Positions 59,761-64,000 of a stretch of DNA of 64,000 bases are shown one piece after another; the stretch's first letter is position 1, and every line of letters begins with the position of its first letter. Made by a program: the position numbers and the translations under genes. The DNA is from Sphagnum magellanicum (lineage: Eukaryota > Streptophyta > Sphagnopsida > Sphagnales > Sphagnaceae), in assembly GCA_021904315.1 (NCBI GenBank), contig CM038911.1:2358501-2422500 (forward strand), in the 5' to 3' direction. Below the pieces are notes generated by a model. The model worked only from the letters and a program-made list of their open reading frames with translations, did not search any database and was not told where the DNA came from.

Positions 59761-60689
59761 GGTTTTCTGTTAGACCCTGTCCTGGGGTTAGGGTTTCACA
59801 TCATCCAAAAAAATCCCAAAACAAGATTTTTTGGATGGTGCACTGGTGGGTGCTGCTGGGTCACTGAAGCCAGAGTAATTTATCAAATCAAAATTCCAGT
59901 GGAAACAATCACAAGTCTCAGGAACAAGTTGTTGTTAGTTTCTGACACCCTTTTCATGTTGCAAGCTCATCAGATGACAGAAGACACATGGCTGAAAGTA
60001 GGGCTAATTTAGTAGTTAGCCAGGAGTCAGAGGTTATGCATTTGGTGTGTAGTGCAAGCAGCAGCAACAACATCATGATCATGATCATCATCATCATCAC
60101 AAGGATTGAAAATTGAGCACAACAATGAAATGAAAAATCAACATGACTACAGTGGTTTTTCAAAAATTTGAGCTCATGAGTCATCATAAAAGGGAACTCA
60201 ACAACATGACTAGTAGTAGTAACTAACTCTAGATATAATAATAAGTTCTCTGCTTGAAAAAGTGAACAAATCATGAAATGGAATCAATCTGACTCATTGA
60301 CTTCCAACCAGTGTTGTGTGGTTCTTTTGATTTGTTGGCCTTTGCCTACCAAGGCCAGGATATTGTGTTTAGATTCGTTATAGAGTTTAGTAGTTTACGG
60401 GATTTAATTGGCCCCTAGGTAGTAGGTCTATTTTCATATGAGGATTTTTGAAAGGTGATGTTTTGGCTTTTGTTGAAACTTGAGATTAGTTCTAGAGTTA
60501 TGATCTCTTGAAGGATTTTGGTTCCTTTTAGAGGATTTTTTTTTGAAGATTGTATTTTTGCATGGTGAAATATTTTGAATTTTCATAATTCTTCTTTTGC
60601 CTTAAGATACTTTTTAATGTAAATGGCAACGCCATGGTGTGACACACCCCTTGTTAATAAAGTTCTTTTTTTTTTAATTTTCTAAATTA

Positions 60690-61050
60690 AAAAAACCTCT
60701 GGTTCTGGTCTTTTGAAAAATTTCAGAACCTCAGCTTTGAATCTTTTTTGAATTAAAATTTCAGAATCAAAAGAACCTCAGGTTCCAGATTTTTGAAACT
60801 TTTCTAAGAACTGGCAGGTTTCATGAAAGAACCAGCAAAGAACCAGGAGTGAAAGCGTAGGTCCTTTAACTCACTTCTTTGAATCATTTTTTGAGAACCC
60901 CTGGTTAAGGGTCAAAACTGGTTCTATGGTTTTTGAGAACCATTGGTTAAGACTCAAGACCAGTGTTGGGCAGTTCTTTACGTTCATGAAGAACCTCCGG
61001 TTCCAGTTTTTAAAATTAATTTAGAATGATTTGGGTTTTTGGTTCTACAC
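60690..61050. repeat. Dispersed 'agaacctcaggttc' repeat, copy 2
   Basis: Matches 34740-35030 in order of blocks: aacctctggttc, tttgaaaaatttcagaa, agaacctcaggttccag, ctaagaactggcaggtttcatgaaagaacc, gggtcaaaact. It continues with an extra accagtgttgggcagttcttt block. Confidence 0.65.
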
Positions 61051-61303
61051 ATAAATGGAAGCGGGAATCTGATACTGTTTCCATTTCTTAAAAGAAAATA
61101 TACAGTTCTGGGTGAGTAAATCAGACCCAGTTTCAATCCAGTGTCACAACACTACACGTCACGACACCACACTGGCCAACAACACTGGTGCCCACACTAA
61201 CTTCATTTTGAAAGCTCATCTCTTGACAAGAGGTTTACACTCATGGCTGAAAGTAGCCACCAGTCGTAGGTCAGCATTTTATGCTGTTGTAAAATATCAT
61301 GAA

Positions 61304-61530
61304 CCTGATGTTGAAATGGAATGCATTATTAGGCTACTACAAAATGAATTAATTGTACAGTGCCACCAACCCAGTGTTGAAATTGAATACATGATGCATC
61401 AAATTGGTGTCTACTTTCAACATGATCACAACCCGGTGTTGAAATTGAATATATGATGCATCAAATTGGTGTCAACTTTCAACATGATCACAACCCAGTG
61501 TTGAAATTGAATGCATTACAAAGCAAATTT
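61304..61530. repeat. 62-bp tandem repeat
   Basis: cc(a/g)gtgttgaaattgaat starts at 61371, 61433 and 61495, exactly 62 bp apart, preceded by a diverged copy at 61304. Each full unit contains atgatgcatcaaattggtgt and tttcaacatgatcacaac. Confidence 0.85.
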
Positions 61531-61689
61531 GTTTCAATATGATCAACAGTCTAAACCAACTTCATTTCACAAGCTCCAACGTCAACAGTAAACAGATGGC
61601 TGAAAGTAGCCAAAGTCAGCATTTGGAAGGCTGGAATGTGAACATCTCCATCTCCGTGATCTCCGTGTTGAAAAGCATGCAGCTCATCA

Positions 61690-61995
61690 CCATGTAATGG
61701 CTCTTCCCCTCATGGCAAGTTCAAACCTGCAACAGATAAAAATAGGAAAAATATTCTGTGAAGTTGTTCCCCCAAAAAACCAAACTTATATAGTTTATAC
61801 TACCCGCTAGCTAGTGAAGATTCTTCAAAATGTGGGACCAAATGAACTCAGTAAGGGCTCTGCCCCTTAAGGCAAGTTTCAACTGGCAACAGTTCAAAAA
61901 GGAAACGATCCATGGAATTCCTCAAAAAATGAAACTCACAGTTCATATTAGCACCTAGTGAACATTCCTCCAAATGTGGGACCAAATGAACTCCA
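61690..61995. repeat. Tandem duplication, about 144 bp
   Basis: Two units end in caaaatgtgggaccaaatgaactc (61829 region) and ccaaatgtgggaccaaatgaactcc (61972 region). Each starts with ctgccccttaaggcaagttt-like or cttcccctcatggcaagttc sequence. A further old copy lies near 3180-3290. Confidence 0.75.
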
Positions 61996-64000
61996 TATTG
62001 TTCCAGGGCCCAGGCACAGCCAATACAAAACAACATTATAATATAGTAAACTCTCTCATATGACACTCCATTGCACACACTTCCTCAAAATGATTCTTCC
62101 ATTAACTTATCATAGTGATACATAAGTACTCCATGCATCATCAAAGTTTATGTACCATGGAACGTGTCTGGTAGGGAAGTTGCCATTCCGTTAGGTGGTA
62201 GCAGGTTCTTCAAGGGCCCGTTCCAAAGTGTAATGGGTTTTTCACTGTTGATTCTCATTTCAAGTGCGATTCGTAGAGCTTGATTCAATGGTTGCATGCT
62301 AAGAAAACAACTATAAAAAGGGGCTTTAATAGGACATAGAACCACATTACAATGTCATAAAAAATGCACTCAAATATAATGCCTAACCATCTTGCTTTTC
62401 ATGTATTCTTCAAAATGTATTCAACACAATTGGAATACACAATCCAACTTTAAACACTTCAAAGAAAAAAGTATTCAACATGATAGTGTTCTTTAAAGCT
62501 ATAGTGTGGGTTGGGTTTAGGTTTTGTCAATTTTGGGATGCGATGATCAAAGTGGTGATGAACAATAGGAAGATTTAGCCAAATTTGGTTACAAATAAGA
62601 TATGAAAGTTTTTAAAAATTGAATATCCTTTTTAATTTTGGCTACCTACTTGAACTAAGTATAGAAATTTGGCAATTTTTTTTTTCTATCTTTTTATTTA
62701 ATTCTGAGAATTGAAAATCCCAAGATCGCTTCAGTTTTGAATTTTGAATCTCTTTTTTTGCAAAATTTCACCAATGGAAATGAAAGGCTGGTTGGGCATG
62801 AGTGGGAAGCAAAGGAAAAGAAAAAAGATATTGGACAATTCATCTTGACTCAATTCCCCTAATTTCCCCATAGTAGGTTGACAAAATATGTTTCCTGCTT
62901 TTATTGGAGGTGCCCTAACCCATGCTGAATTGCCCAACCTTCTCAAGACCAATAGAATTAAAACCCCACAAAGCAAGTATGGAATCAAAGAAAACCTTTA
63001 TTTTATACTCTTACTAGGGCATTCACTTCCCAAAAAAATCTCCAAAATTTTATAATCCTTTTCTTTGATTTTTACATTCAATTTTCTCAAAATTTCTTGC
63101 TCAATTTCAAAGAAAAAATAAAACATGATTTTGTACCAAGAAAAAAAATTTGAAGTTGGAAACCTAAAAATGAAGATAGTGAAAAAAAATTATACACACA
63201 CACAACAAATTATCAGTCAAAATAATTGAGAGTTTCAAGGCATAAGTTTTAATTCAATCTAAAACTAGCAATTGAAATCATCATGGGCACTACATTATTT
63301 CAAAATTTAGAATATTTGAGATTTTTTTTAAAAAATCTTTGCTTTGAATGTGTTTAGAAATGAAAGGTTAGGCAAGGCCCCCATGATGGGTTAGTGATAT
63401 AACCCTAGTTTGATCTTGCAAAGGTCTTTGGGTTCAAACTCACTAGTGAATAAGTGAAAGCTTTGTCATATCCTCTACATATGCACTTGACTTGAGGTAT
63501 TGCCTACAGCTTGTCGGTTGCGTGTGTTTATATGTTCCAAAAAACAAAACAAAAACAAAAGACTACCAAGCTCACCATGGAGGCCATTGACTAGGGACCA
63601 TGGGCAACATAGGATAAAGTAAAACCTCTATATAATCACAAAGATTTGAATTATAGTTCATTTAAGTACTACAAGTAGGTCCTTAAATCATTATCATAAT
63701 CTCTACCATCAAGGGCTTTGGATTAGGGTTTAGGGTTTAATGCCAAACTTTTATTAAGAGATGTAGACTACGGTAAGCATGCCGGTCACCAAACACCCAC
63801 CTATATCAAGACAAATCTTAAAGTTATGATCCATGAACATTGGGGCACGGATAGCCGATAAGGTAGTTGGGGGAAGCAAGTGAATAGTGATAATAGCAAT
63901 GGTAGCATTGGTTATATTAGGCAAGGGGACAAGGTACCCAATGGTGAGATGAGATGAGACCTAGGTAGAGGTTAGTTGTTTGAAGGATAGTACAAAATTG
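61996..64000. other. AT-rich intergenic, no gene recognised
   Basis: Short open stretches only, on the minus strand (62148-62345 and 62731-62988), with no recognisable domain. A ttagggtttaggg word lies near 63725. Confidence 0.35.

Overview
This window looks like nuclear DNA from a land plant with a large, AT-rich, repeat-laden genome. The evidence is a seven-exon RS2Z-type SR splicing-factor gene (a green-plant-specific family), a plant A1B (nepenthesin-like) aspartic protease, three tandem copies of the Arabidopsis-type telomere heptamer CCCTAAA, a PIF/Harbinger transposase relic, a Tourist-like element with a TAA target duplication and a Ty3/Gypsy retrotransposon. The retrotransposon type hints at a non-flowering lineage (bryophyte, lycophyte or fern), but that is inference. 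No rRNA, tRNA, CRISPR or bacterial-style operon was recognised.

Layout. 1-7.3 kb: AT-rich intergenic DNA with a degenerate coding relic and a tandem repeat. 7.35-8.0 kb: diverged tandem repeats directly upstream of the SR gene. 8.37-13.53 kb: RS2Z SR protein gene, plus strand. 14-24.6 kb: intergenic, with an LTR-like dispersed repeat, an exact 72-bp tandem repeat and the Harbinger relic. 24.65-34.48 kb: a complete but decayed Gypsy element, minus strand. 34.5-38 kb: dispersed repeats and an interstitial telomere motif. 39.3-41.27 kb: an intronless aspartic protease gene with a GC-rich leader. 41.3-64 kb: intergenic, dominated by foldback elements, a MITE, a second LTR-like copy in inverted orientation, minisatellites and a strongly strand-asymmetric A-rich array.

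The most interesting object is the retrotransposon. In coding order it carries Gag, two CCHC knuckles, an aspartic protease, a complete C5 cytosine-DNA methyltransferase (motifs I, IV, VI, VIII, IX and X in canonical order), reverse transcriptase, RNase H, integrase and a C-terminal PHD finger. Immediately after its 5' LTR lie 12 nt (15 nt counting three LTR bases) perfectly complementary to the predicted first bases of its own mRNA, the signature of Tf1/sushi-type self-priming rather than tRNA priming. Its ends are circularly permuted: LTR fragment B, then the internal region, then a full LTR (A-GC-B), then fragment A, flanked by TCAT on both sides. This is what would result if a two-LTR circle had been opened at a near-palindrome in the middle of U3 and inserted. 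The copy is dead, with at least eight in-frame stops and at least five frameshifts, but the architecture can be read.

The two host genes are unrelated: one is a nuclear splicing regulator, the other a probable secretory-pathway or membrane-anchored protease. Nothing indicates that they work together.
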